NCBI RefSeq assembly: GCF_901709675.1
Contig: NC_051088.1
Span: 8,211,693 to 8,275,692, forward strand
Length of the DNA: 64,000 nt
Source of the DNA: Syngnathus acus
Lineage: Eukaryota > Chordata > Actinopteri > Syngnathiformes > Syngnathidae
Reading direction: 5' to 3'
Shown: one piece after another, positions 1 through 11,013 of the stretch
Numbering within the stretch: the first letter of the stretch is position 1
Layout of the letters: every line of letters starts with the position of its first letter
Position numbers and translations under genes: made by a program
Notes under the pieces: generated by a model
What the model saw: only the letters and a program-made list of their open reading frames with translations
The model's database searches: none
Told to the model about the DNA's origin: nothing

Positions 1-88
1 AGTGGGGACAGCTTACTATGAAGTAATGTAACCGAGGTCGGAGGGGAATGCATTTTTGGACTTTGATCAGTAACTGAATAAATCAGAG

Positions 89-194
89 TAGCTCATGTTT
101 CAATATGTTTCATCAACGGAGATATGACGGTATCTTATCGATAGCTTATGTTCCAATATGTTTTATCAACGGTGATATGGCGATACAGGCACCA
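89..194. repeat. Two-copy imperfect tandem repeat, period 53 bp
   Basis: A unit beginning TAGCTCATGTTTCAATATG at 89 recurs as TAGCTTATGTTCCAATATG at 142. Both continue with a matching TATCAACGG(A/T)GATATG(A/G)CG segment. The copies differ by scattered substitutions, so this is an old local duplication with no evident function. Confidence 0.7.
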
Positions 195-1216
195 GCTCAA
201 TTTGGAGAATTGTGGAGCAACCAAATGTTAAAAACATGATGTAATCATGTTGAGCATTTTTTGGTGCCGCCTGGATCGAAAGTAGTGTAGGAGGAGGTGC
301 TCATGGGAGGCAAAAAGGGATTGTGATGGATTGTTTGAAAATTGAATAGAAATGAATAGACACAGTCAGCTTCTCAGATACATGCTTAGGCCTGTAGAAT
401 GTGGGACTGCTTCGCTTGTAACTGCACCGGTTGTCTCCTTTCATTATCGGTTAATGGTGCCCAACTTGACAGAGCCTTGTGATAAACAGAGGAGCTGTGA
501 AATCCTGGAGGTGGAGTTCTCGTGGGCCCGATAATGGGATCTCATCCACCACGGGAGGGGCACTGGCGCCCGTCAGCCCATATCCAGCTTTGCTCAGCAA
601 AGCCGTGTCGTAGGATTTTTTGCCGCTCCTTCTCCTCTCCCGGGCCAATGTAAAGATGAGCCGGCACCACCCAATGTTGGGTAGCGTCGCGCTTTAGATT
701 AGCTTAGTGTAAGTGCTGCTGTGAAGAGAGAGATTTTATTAGATGGTGTGTCATTGTGTAACAACATCCTGTCTGTGCTTGCAGTGATTCAACTATGGAA
801 TTGAGCCCAACAGAGAAGCATAGAGAACGTGTGGTTCTTTGTTAGGAAGTGACTCAAAGAGTGCAAAGCAAAAGAAATGGTCAAATTTGACCAAAGCTAC
901 CAGATTTTCTTTCCCTCTTATTTAATTTTTAGCTTTAATTAAATTGATAAATTTTTTTTAAATTTTGGTTTTATTTAAATTTGAGCTTTAATTAATTTAA
1001 TAATCTTTCTTATTTAAAATAGGTGAAAAAAAGAACAACTGTCAACAGCATTATTATTACTGAAATGAAATACGTTTGTGTCATGATTGTGACGGGTTCA
1101 TTCACCTGACTCCATGCAGACAGCGTGGGTTGAGTGTAAACCTTTTCTGTCTTCACATTTGTCCTGTGCTTGACTCTAGACCAGTCCAAGGTGGAGTCCG
1201 TTTTTGACACTAAGTC

Positions 1217-1290
1217 ACCTGGGACAGGCCGCGTTGCCTGCAACCCTAACCTGGGAAAGTGGTGCACAGAAAGGATGGATAGATGAGAGG
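1217..1290 (+). repeat. Degenerate SINE/LINE 3'-tail remnant
   Basis: The stretch reads like the 3' part of the better preserved SINE at 51228: CTGGGACAGG, then CCTGCAACCCT, then GGGAAAGTGG and an AAAGGATGGATAGATG tail. It is diverged and has no recognisable tRNA-like head. The assignment rests on resemblance within this window. Confidence 0.5.
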
Positions 1291-2707
1291 ACATTTTCCA
1301 AATGTATGTACAGGAGGTGTTCAATTGCATTGGCTCGACTACAAGTTCCAAAAGCGCTTGATCTCTGTTAAACAAAACATGGCCTGTTTCATTTGAGAAC
1401 CGTAAGTGGTGTTTTTCCAAATGAATGAAATATGTAGAATGTAGAAGGGAAGTATGACTTACCACCAGAGCGGCGGGTAGAGCTGGAAGAGGTTGCATAT
1501 AGGAGAAACCATCACCACCCCCGCCCCCTTGCCTCTATTGAAAAGGAGACGGCACACATGCTTTGTAGGACAATGAAGGATCCCCCCCCAATGCACACAC
1601 ATCCACTCACACACGCACACATGAGAACACACCACCTTCAACTCAATTTCTATTGATCCCCACTGCCTGTCTCTCCTGCTCATGTTTGGCTTCTGTGCAA
1701 AAAGAGCCCATCGCGCTGACTATTTGCTTTGGTTAATTGGATTCTGACAGTGATCCAATATCGTGTTTTAGACAATGAAAATGTGTCAAACCACCTGCTC
1801 AATGAAATGGAAATACTGCTGTTGTTTCATAACTTAGCGCAGCCCTGCTGTTTTACCAACACTTGGGTAGGGCTGGATTGGATTGAGCTGTTTTTGTGGA
1901 GACAAAGCAAATTGTCATTTTAGCACTAAAATCCCCGTGAATACATTTGACGCTCTGTAATTGTTACAATGGGACCATTTGTAATATTGTAAATGGACTA
2001 ATCACGTGATTCTCCCTGCCCATTTTTTAATGGGCAGGGTAACTAATTAATTCATTATCCCAAAATGCAAATGAGCTCTCCAAGCCTGAACAGCATCCAT
2101 TTGCTTCTCGCTGCCGGCGTATCTTCCCACTCAAACAGGGGTGGGGGAACATTTGTGCACATTTTATTTTTAAAACAAACTGATAGGCCAGGTCAGCCGG
2201 GGATTTATTTATGTATTTATTCATTGTACTTAAATTGACCGTATATCGTCTATATGAAAAAATATATTTCTGAAGTGTTTCACTTCAAATCCCGCAAAGC
2301 AGATCTCGTTGACCAGCCTATGCAAACATGCATGTACGGTGCCAATGTCGTCCCCCTCCTCTTGCGCCATCAATCAAACTGCCATTGTCTTGCCCTTGGT
2401 TATTATTTTAAATCTGCTCCACGATTTGGTTTCAACATATTTTGGTTTGAGTGGTGTCAAATTGAGAGGTGATGTGATCAGAGTGTTGACGAGCGCTGTG
2501 TTCACAATCGTTCACTCATTCCCTACTCCCTAGTCTTCTTTATCTTATTTCTACATAGCGGACCACATAATTCACTCCTTAGTGAAATGCAAAATAGAAT
2601 TAAAAATACAATTTTGAACATTACCTGTGCGTGCCTTTATTTGGCCATTGTCTAGTCAATCAACATCAGCTTATGCATGATGACAAAATATTGTTTCAAG
2701 ATGATCT

Positions 2708-2886
2708 CATCCAACCATTTTCTGCTCATCCTCACGAGGGTCACACGTAAGTAGAGCCTATCCCAGCTGACTTTGTGTGAGTGAAAGGGGAACCCTGAAT
2801 TAATCACAAGTTAATTGCAGGGCACATAGTGGATATGCAAACATTTATTGTCACTCACCTCCACACCTATGGTTAATTTAGAGCCT
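2708..2886 (-). repeat. Antisense SINE/LINE 3'-tail fragment
   Basis: Read on the minus strand, this matches the order of motifs in the 3' half of the SINE at 51228-51589. On the plus strand one sees CCATTTTCTGCTCATCC, CACGAGGGTCACAC, GAGCCTATCCCAGCTGACTT, a diverged ATTGCAGGGCACAT block, then TCACTCACCTCCACACCTATGG and AATTTAGAG. The tRNA-like head is missing. This is a 5'-truncated copy, as is usual after LINE-mediated insertion. Confidence 0.7.
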
Positions 2887-3679
2887 TTGATCAAAATATT
2901 TAATATCTATATATTTTTTTCTCCTTTAGTGGCTTCTGTAGCTTCTTGATCTACTAACCAAATCAGGAGTTTACAACTCACAGTGTATCTATCACTCTTT
3001 ATCTTCTGGTGGTGTGATTTCACAATATGATTGCCTGGAAGTTTGTCAAACATTACAGCAGCATTAAAAACATCCCATGGTGGAACAATAAAGGCTAAAC
3101 ATATTTTTTTCCCCCGGGCATGTTCTGTGATGATTTTGTTACTCCATACAGCAAAGCTATTCACTTTGCGTCCCGCGAGCCACATGTGGCCCAGGACCAA
3201 CTACAGAGTGAACCAGCCTGTGGGTCCAGCCTGCCTGAATTAATTGCATTCAAGAGATGCAGAGGGTATCTCAGTTCGCAAGATTTAAAAAAAAAAATCC
3301 TACAGTTTTTGATACCACGAATATCCGTTTCAACTTTGAAACGTAAAATTAACAATGAAAACTCTTGACTCACTAACGTGTATGGGCCGGCTACATTTCT
3401 TGGTTTCAATATTTGAGACAAATGAATTTGAATTCAATAGTGCTGCCATACAAATTCCTGGCGTAAAACACAGGCGTGACCTCCACAAACCTTCGCTTGT
3501 GGGCCACCGTACTTGCCATTTATGCAAACGCGCATGCGCGGTGCCTAAAACCCCTCAATCAACCCACCACTTACCACCGTCTTGCCCATGAGAATTATTT
3601 TAAATCCGCTCCACTCTCTTTTTGTGTCTCGTGTTGAGTTGAAAGGTGATTGTGTCTAAGCGAAGACTAGGTCAGCCAT

Positions 3680-4283
3680 GTGTATGCGTCTGTTGAACAG
3701 CTGAGGGGGGAGGAAGGGGGGGGGGGGGGTGAGTATAAGGACTGTGTGTGTGTGCACACGCGCGCATAAAGAAGTGAAGCACAAGAGGAGGGAGAAGGAG
3801 GGGGGGGGCGTGTGTGCATGTGAGAGTGTGTGTGGAAAAAAAAGGAAGCGGAGCCTGTAAACGGCGAACTCACCGCTTTCCTCTCGCCCCCCAAGCAACC
3901 AGCAGCTACGGGTTACTTTTTGTTCCCCCCCGCCCCCTTCTCGTCGTCGATGAAAGAGCGAGTAGGAATACTTCGAACCGGGCTGGGGGGGAGGAGGTGC
4001 CGCCGAACCCCGCTCTCGCTCGTCTCAGCCCAGCTCGCCTCGTTGCCTTCGGACCTAGGAGCGAGGTGAAGCTGCCTTTTGTTGAAACAAGTGCCGCTCG
4101 CCTCAGCTCCCTTTGCTTGCGGCCAGTGGGGGTTTATTAATGTAAGGGATAAAAAAAAAAAAAAAAAAAGTCTGCTTTGTGCGTGTGTCTGGATTTGGTG
4201 CGGCGAGTTGGTTGGGTCATCCCGGGCGAGGATTTAAAGAACTTGTTTGCACCGAGACTCTTCAAGAATCAGCAGACTGGCGG
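3680..4283 (+). promoter_or_regulatory. rere: Putative rere promoter region and non-coding first exon
   Basis: Sequence composition changes sharply here. From about 3760 it becomes GC- and CpG-rich, with poly-G and purine runs (3716-3730, 3785-3810), CGCGCG, and several CCGCC/GGCGG-type words, in contrast to AT-rich flanks. It ends at a strong donor, GGCGG|GTGAGTAG, with the GT at 4284-4285. No long frame is convincing, so I read it as a 5' UTR exon inside a CpG-type promoter. The next exon in the gene begins at 21009 with an acceptor upstream of the start codon, so a non-coding exon upstream is required. The transcription start cannot be placed, and a weaker alternative donor (AAT|GTAAGGG) sits near 4141. 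Further UTR exons in the following intron cannot be excluded. Confidence 0.55.
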
Positions 4284-4302
4284 GTGAGTAGTTGAACGTT
4301 GG

Positions 4303-4303
<1 letters not shown>

Positions 4304-4359
<56 letters not shown>
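4304..4359. repeat. (GT)n microsatellite, about 28 units
   Basis: Uninterrupted TG dinucleotides begin 20 bases downstream of the exon 1 donor site. Confidence 0.95.
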
Positions 4360-4360
<1 letters not shown>

Positions 4361-6805
4361 GGGAAGGAAGGAGGTGGGCCGCCAGCGTGTGTGTGGAATG
4401 AGAACTATCTGATGACTAAATCCAGGTGGCATTTAAATTGCGCACCTAAGTTGTTGTCTTTATTACGGGTGCAGCGAGTGCGTGTGTGACCTGATCTGTT
4501 GTGAGTAAAATGAAAGTTGGTTTCAGTTGTTGTAAAACTTGGCTGCTGTTCTGATCAGAGGATGCTTTTGCAAGGGGGGGGAAACCACAAGTAAGTATCT
4601 CTTTCCACTGTTCCAATACTAGAGCGGGATTTCCCCAAGTTTAACCGATTTAGCTGTGGGATTGCAACTGTCATAATAGAAAGTTGGTGACTGTTATGGG
4701 AGGGAAAGGACTGTGTCTGTAAATGGTGTGTACCATTTGAAAACTGTTGAAGGGCCACCAGATTAACTTGACTTCCCCCTTCAGCACCCCGGAGGCTATG
4801 AACTCTGGCCCCAGCACATGCAGCTCTCACTGTGGGGGTGAAAAGAAGAGGGGTTGTGCCTGTTGCTGGGGGGTGGGCGCTTAGTTGGTGGGATGTGTGT
4901 ATTAAGGGGGGCAGATGAGGATTTGAAAGCAGACCAAATTATTTGTCTGAAAGGAAGCTTATCTAATGTTTTCCAGTCTATGAGAACGAGAAGTTTGTGT
5001 GTGAACGCAGTGGAGTCAAAATTGGTCATAGTGAGGATTCATGTGACAGCAGTCAGATGCCGTAGCCGCAAGCAGGGCTTGTGGCCACATAAGCACAAAG
5101 AAGAAAGAACTCAAAACAAGCTGGGTAGTGATTGCCTCCACTCGCTGCCATTGTAAAAACAATTTCTTCCCCCCTCGTCGAATGTTTCGCCCAACTCAGA
5201 TGTTGCATTGCTAATTATGAGACGCTAATCTCTAACGTGCCTGCCTGGCTTCTTGTATCCCCCCCCCCCCCACACACACACACTACCGATGAAGACGAGC
5301 GACCTCTCGTTTAATGATTCAGATGTGATTAATCTCCTGGTGTTAGGAGAGGCAGTGTGGGCTCGCTTTGTAGATAACGACATGTTATTTGAATGTAAAG
5401 GACGTTTAAGCGCTCAAAAACGGTCTGACTAGTAAAGGGCAGCCTGTGTTATAAAAGTCGTAGAGGAATGTAGCTGTGTGGCATTGTATAAACACCAGGT
5501 GCAGTTCTGGTTAAACATTCGACTGAGGCTGACTTAGAACCGCGTCACATTGACATTGTTTCATCAGACTTTCTTTCCATATCGTCAATATGGCGCAACT
5601 ACTCGACACGATAGCTGGGATTATCTGATTTATTCAGAATTTACGCACAGTGGCCGTATCACAAGTGATACGATGTTACCACAGATCGCTTTGTTCCTGT
5701 TTTATCCAATCCCAATTAAAAAATTTTGCTCCGCCTCTCAATTTGTTTTTGCTGCAAAAAAAAAAAAACTTTATACTTGAATGAGTGTTTTCCAAACACT
5801 CTTGTGCTTTATTTAACTATTCACACTTCTGTAGGTGAGCAAATGAAATGTTTAATCAGGAGATTGGCTCCCTTCTGTTCTGTTCATAGTTGTGTGAATG
5901 GGCTCATAGAGCAGATGCATTCCCTCCTTACAATTTGCAGACAGGTTGAAACAGGAAGTGGTCTTCCCTGTTAAGAATATAGCAGGAGCAAAACCACACC
6001 ATTATAGCGCTTATATTACTTTCTAATGTTATGTTTGAAATGTAGCACTGGTGTGCCCTTTGATCCCGGTCCGAATCCTCTCGGTGCGGTGGGTGTTCGT
6101 GTAAAGTAAGGGAGGTGAAGTAGCAGAGTGAGTCAGCTCTGCACAAACAGCACTTATAGCAGGGAGCTGGTAAACATTCGACTCACACACTGGCACATGT
6201 TTGAATGTCACCTCTGAGGAATCTGACATCTGTATCAAAGAGGCTGTTTCCGAGCATGGACAGGAGAGAAAGAGGGGGAGACGGGCCGCTTAGAGGCAGA
6301 TGAATGTTTGACAGAGAACTGGAAAAATATTATTGAATGTGTTCACACAATGGCCCTGCTGGGATTGCACCACACTGTGTTCGCTGGCCCTTTTTCCTTC
6401 CTGTGACAGGACGATGGCAGCTGCTGGCAGGTACAAGAAGAAGAAGAAAAATATCTAGAGGTTGTCTTCATTTTTTTTTTCTCAACGCGAATGATGTAAT
6501 ACACAAAGAATTGGAGGAAAGAGTTGTAAATGATGCAATGGTGACATGCCTCTCATTTTCTTTCTAATATCCAAGGTCCTCTGGGATCTACATTTTTTTT
6601 CTTCATTTTGTTAATACCTTGGATGGCTATATTTCAATTACATATAAATGACCCAATTGTTACAGTAGTCGTTGATGTGAATGAGAAAAAAAATGCTTTG
6701 CCTCACGGGGGAAAAAACAGAACAATTAAAACCATTTGTAATATACTGGTTAGATAAATATCTCTTAATTACTACCGTCTGTTTGGCTGTGTGAATGCTG
6801 CTTGG

Positions 6806-6808
<3 letters not shown>

Positions 6809-6867
<59 letters not shown>
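6809..6867. repeat. (CA)n microsatellite
   Basis: Pure CA dinucleotide run of about 28 units within intron 1. Confidence 0.95.
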
Positions 6868-6868
<1 letters not shown>

Positions 6869-7752
6869 ACCCCCTGTCACCCTCCCACTTTTGACCTCAA
6901 CAATGCAGGATTTGCGCGAGCTGCCTCGTCATAAAGAGAGGCAGAAAATCAATGAGAAGCCTTGGCTTCCATGCCATTGTTGCCATCATTGCCATCCCCC
7001 TACAAGCAGCCAGACATGCTTGTATGAGGGACTCAGGGCTTTTACACGCCACTGTTTGGAACTGAACAAAACAGATGAAGAATTGCTGTCATTTTGGTCG
7101 TTTGTTTACGTGACAGTTACAAACATTTGAAAGCGATAGCAGCTCCAAAGACGGGTCCAGTTAAGGTGTGCATCAGTGCATGATATAATTGATAATAAAA
7201 ATAACAATTGCCACTTACGTCAATGCTGAACTAGCATTCTTATTCATTGGCTATACATGTGAACGATCCATTTCAACTGGGCTGGCGAGTTAATGTAAAG
7301 CCTTTTTACGGATGTGAGTAGTGTTTTGCTGCAACATAGAGCTGCTCTGTTGTGAAGCAAATACTAACCACAGTTATTTTGGCAAGAACTGAAACCACAA
7401 TGGTAAATCCTCGCAGGTTGCGGTTCTCCAGTGAGCCAAGTCCATACTTGCCATATATTTGATGGAGCACACATGAAAGGGCGCTAAGGAGGCATTACTT
7501 TCTGCCGGGTGAATACAGAACTCGAGCATGATGAAGAAGTGGCGTTGTGCTTTGATTGTTCATAAAAAATTCCATCTAATTTGTTGTATGCACAGTGGAA
7601 AGGCCGATATGTTTAATTAACATAAACCCCCTGAGCCACGAATGAGTGAGAAATTGGCATAATTGAAAACAGGTCCTATCTTCTTTCCTCCCCTCTGTGT
7701 GTGCACATCCTTGAAGCAGCTCAGCTCATCGGAGGGCACTTTCACACATGTT

Positions 7753-7754
<2 letters not shown>

Positions 7755-7783
<29 letters not shown>
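7755..7783. repeat. (GT)n microsatellite followed by GAGC-rich tract
   Basis: About 14 GT units followed directly by GAGCGAGCGAGCGAG-type sequence and GA repeats to about 7815. Confidence 0.9.
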
Positions 7784-7785
<2 letters not shown>

Positions 7786-9005
7786 AGCGAGCGAGCGAGA
7801 AGGAGCGAGAGAGAGACATCTGGCTCTGTTAAAGCCAGTACGCGGTCATAAAGTGGAATGGCGATCCCCACGGGGCTACCTGCGCTACCTGAACACCGTC
7901 GTACGGAGCCTCCTTGTCCCTGCCTATTGACATCCCATCTGACAGCAGCTCTGTGGTGTCAACACTCAGGCTTGACTTTACAATCATGAGAGATAAAGCA
8001 ACAGCATATTCATTGTCAGGGCACTAAAGCAGCTATCGTTAAGACTTTAATGTGTGTTTTTATGGAGCGCTCTCAATTGTCCGCAATTTAATCCCTCAAA
8101 GAAGCATGCAGTCGCCCTTCGGGAGGTTCTCCGACAAACATGTTTTTCCTATCCACACTCTCCACTTTCCTGTACCTACCTCCTGATTCGTGAGCAATTG
8201 TTACAAAATATGATCATCAAGTAAGCGCAGCGAGGAAGCAAGCGTCCACGCTGAGCATCCGTATCCTATTTTAGCGAGTAAACATTTAATGCGTTTAAAT
8301 GTATCACCGCTTTATTTATGCATAGAATCTGCTGTTAACTCTGAATTATACATTAGTCCATGAATAATGCATCTGTGCCATCCCGTAATGATTACTCGCC
8401 AGGCAACGAATGGTAATATTTGCTGATACATTTAGCCATTGATCTTGCTTGTGTTTAACCAAGCTGATAGAAATGATGTCGCTCTATTTTGTCTTGAGGG
8501 AAGGGGGACTTTTTTTTTAAAAGGAGATAATCAAAAGCAAGCTAATTGCTGTTTTCATTTAGCGATGTCTTTTGGAAATGACAAGTAACCTCTTAGGGAT
8601 GGAAACAAAATGGATGTAGCCTTTCAGAGCACGCACACACATTTGCTCTCAATCTCATATTACGAGATGTCATTTCTTCCATCATTACAAAACTCTCTGA
8701 ATGGCCCACACTTTCTCCTGGCTGCTCTTAAAATGAGTTATTCATCCCAAGATTTCAACAGATCAATGTCCAATTACAGTTTTGTCTTTACTAGCTTGTA
8801 GCCGTTCCAGGACGGAGTGTGTTTGTTTGAAGTGCGCAGTCTAGACTTTGTCTGCTGGACTGGTAATTTAACCTCTCCTTCGAAAAGGTTCTTTTGATAC
8901 CCGTCTTTATTGGCGGTGGACTTAACAGCTGCGCCGAGCCAGATTATTGGCACATTATCCGCATACTGCTGTGAGTCTCTCATTGCCTTAGTCGTGATAC
9001 ACGTG

Positions 9006-9008
<3 letters not shown>

Positions 9009-9079
<71 letters not shown>
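9009..9079. repeat. (AC)n microsatellite, about 35 units
   Basis: Pure AC run in intron 1, followed by a short duplicated ACCCGTT word. Confidence 0.95.
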
Positions 9080-9080
<1 letters not shown>

Positions 9081-10780
9081 CCCGTTACCCGTTACAAATA
9101 TATTGCTTGACCACACTGAGAAAAGATTGACTTGTTGTCACTCACTCATTTGATTAGGCGTGAGGGTGATTTTGCTTTTCATTTGTCACCCTGGCAACGT
9201 AAATTGGAAAACACGACGGCAGCCTCCTTTCTATTTATGGAGGAAGTGCTGGAGCATTTCAGACTATCACATCTGGAAGACTCTTCTCAAAGCCGCAATG
9301 AATGGCTTTGTCACTCATTTGCACTTGTCAACTTGTACCCGCAAAAAATCCAACATTCAGTTGCTGTGTGGGAGTGATAGACTCCATCCGAACTACCTCT
9401 ATTTTCCACTTAAGCAAAATGACAGGCAAAAGGAAATAAGACTTAACACATAAGCGACAAATGCTATTTTAAGGCACTTTTGTTTACATTAAGCAGGGTG
9501 AGGTAACGCTTATTTTAAATCTCCGTGAAGTTAAAAAAATGGTATCTCAATACATGTGGTGCAATATATTCAAGGGCGGTAAATTTTTAAATGTTAGTTT
9601 GATTTGGTTTGTTTTTGTTACACATTCCTACTAACTGGCTAATTGGACACTGTAGTGCTAACAATAACAATTAACCGGCAATTATGCTGCATAACCGCTA
9701 TAAACAATCATGCTCAACTTCTTCATATCAGGACGTCAGTTAGTGCTTTTAGCTGCCCAAATTAAACTGAAATGGTGCAAAACAGTTAACGCTATCTCAA
9801 AGTAATGATTTGCTAGAGTCATGGAACTGTATCAATTGGATGGCTGCCAATATTCTAACCACTAATAATGAATGATTAAGGCATATAGCAGTCTGTTCCG
9901 TGGACCCGGTCATAATGAGAGCACCTTACAGGGATCACCAGTGGCCTTGTTCCTGCAAAAATAATGAGGTAGACACTCTGAGCTGCCCCAGGCTGCATGT
10001 CAGGGGCTGATCTCTCTCTGAACCGGCAAATCATCGAATGTTTTTTTCTTCTAATGCTAAAAAGACAGGCTAATGGCTTTTCTTGATGTGTGTGTGTGTA
10101 TGCAAGAGTGCTTACAGCATTGCTAGCGTTCATTCACAAGCTCATCTAATTGGGTTGATTGTCAAGCAGAGAGAGCGAGAGTGCGTTTTGGGGGAGGGGG
10201 TGAGCAATTTTCAGGAAGCGGTGACTGCACAATCCAAATATGTAAACAAGAAGTGAAAAGATTTGAAATCACTATGTCGATACCACCAGCGTGTTTCCGT
10301 TGGTGGCTATAGCTTTTGAAAAAGGAAATAGCCAAGCTTTGCCTAGACATGCGCGTTTAAAACATGTAAACCACACGCGGAAAATGGGAGCGCTTGAGTA
10401 AATCATTCACTGTGACCGTGCGCCATAAAACAAAGAGAGGGGAGAGTTAAAGGCAACAGATGCTCACATGGTTTGATTGTGCTTATTGGAGCATGACCTC
10501 TCCAGTCTAAACAGTAGACAATGACGCTGTGTCTGGCTAATACTCTGCCACTCATCTGCTCTCCAGAGGCATTTGCTGTCTTTCGTTTCTGTTCATGTTT
10601 ATGCATTTATCTAGGGATCTTACATCTTTTCTATCGTTTTTTTTTTAACAATCTTTTTGTTTTGTTTTTGCCCATGCTTGCAGCACATTTACAAGCTTCT
10701 GAATATAATGAAGTCCCCCACCCTCCCCTATTACTTGGGGATAGAGACAGAGCCAGGCTGTGATTTCTGCAAATAAATGA

Positions 10781-10828
10781 CCCCCCCCCCCCCCCCCCCC
10801 CCCCCACACCACCACCACCACCGCCGCC
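10781..10828. repeat. Poly-C tract followed by (CAC)n/(CCG)n
   Basis: About 25 consecutive C, then ACACC ACC-type triplets and CCGCCGCC. The minus strand therefore has a very long G run. Length is likely to be unreliable in assembly. Confidence 0.9.
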
Positions 10829-10953
10829 AAGATGATGCCATTTGTTGTGGGAGATAGTTAATAATTACCAATATTAAACGTTTAGCCTGTAAACAAATAC
10901 TCCTTAAACACTTTTAACACTTAGTTTTTAAACCTTGCTGTACTGTACAGGAG

Positions 10954-11013
10954 AGGGCTGAGCAATTAATCAAATTCAAATTGACATTGCGATCTAATAC
11001 AATTGCAGGCTGC
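10954..11013 (+). repeat. Degenerate ATTAATC-type interspersed repeat fragment
   Basis: The start AGGGCTGAGCAATTAATC, followed by CAAATTCAAATTG and GCGATCTAATACAATTG, resembles a common teleost repeat beginning GGGCTG(G)GCGATTAATCG. I name the resemblance from memory. Only a short piece is preserved. Confidence 0.4.

Larger units (their letters stand above)
1..3679. other. Upstream intergenic sequence, no gene recognised
   Basis: Only short open frames without family resemblance occur here on either strand. The stretch holds a 53-bp imperfect tandem repeat near the left edge, a degenerate SINE/LINE-tail remnant around 1217-1290, a clearer antisense remnant around 2708-2886, and AT-rich sequence around 900-1020. 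In mammals the neighbour upstream of RERE is, as I recall, the 3' side of ENO1. I see no enolase coding sequence here, so the window may simply not reach it. Confidence 0.6.

Noticed and set aside
352-648. Overlapping short open frames on both strands near the left edge
   Set aside because: 60-65 residues, no recognisable family, no splice context or codon-bias signal; treated as chance.
1010-1498. 162-residue minus-strand open frame
   Set aside because: It overlaps a degenerate SINE-tail remnant and shows no family resemblance; length is compatible with chance in this composition.
3150-3200. Possible hAT end (CCCGCGAGCCACATGTGGCCC)
   Set aside because: Only about 20 bases resemble such elements and no matching second end was found.
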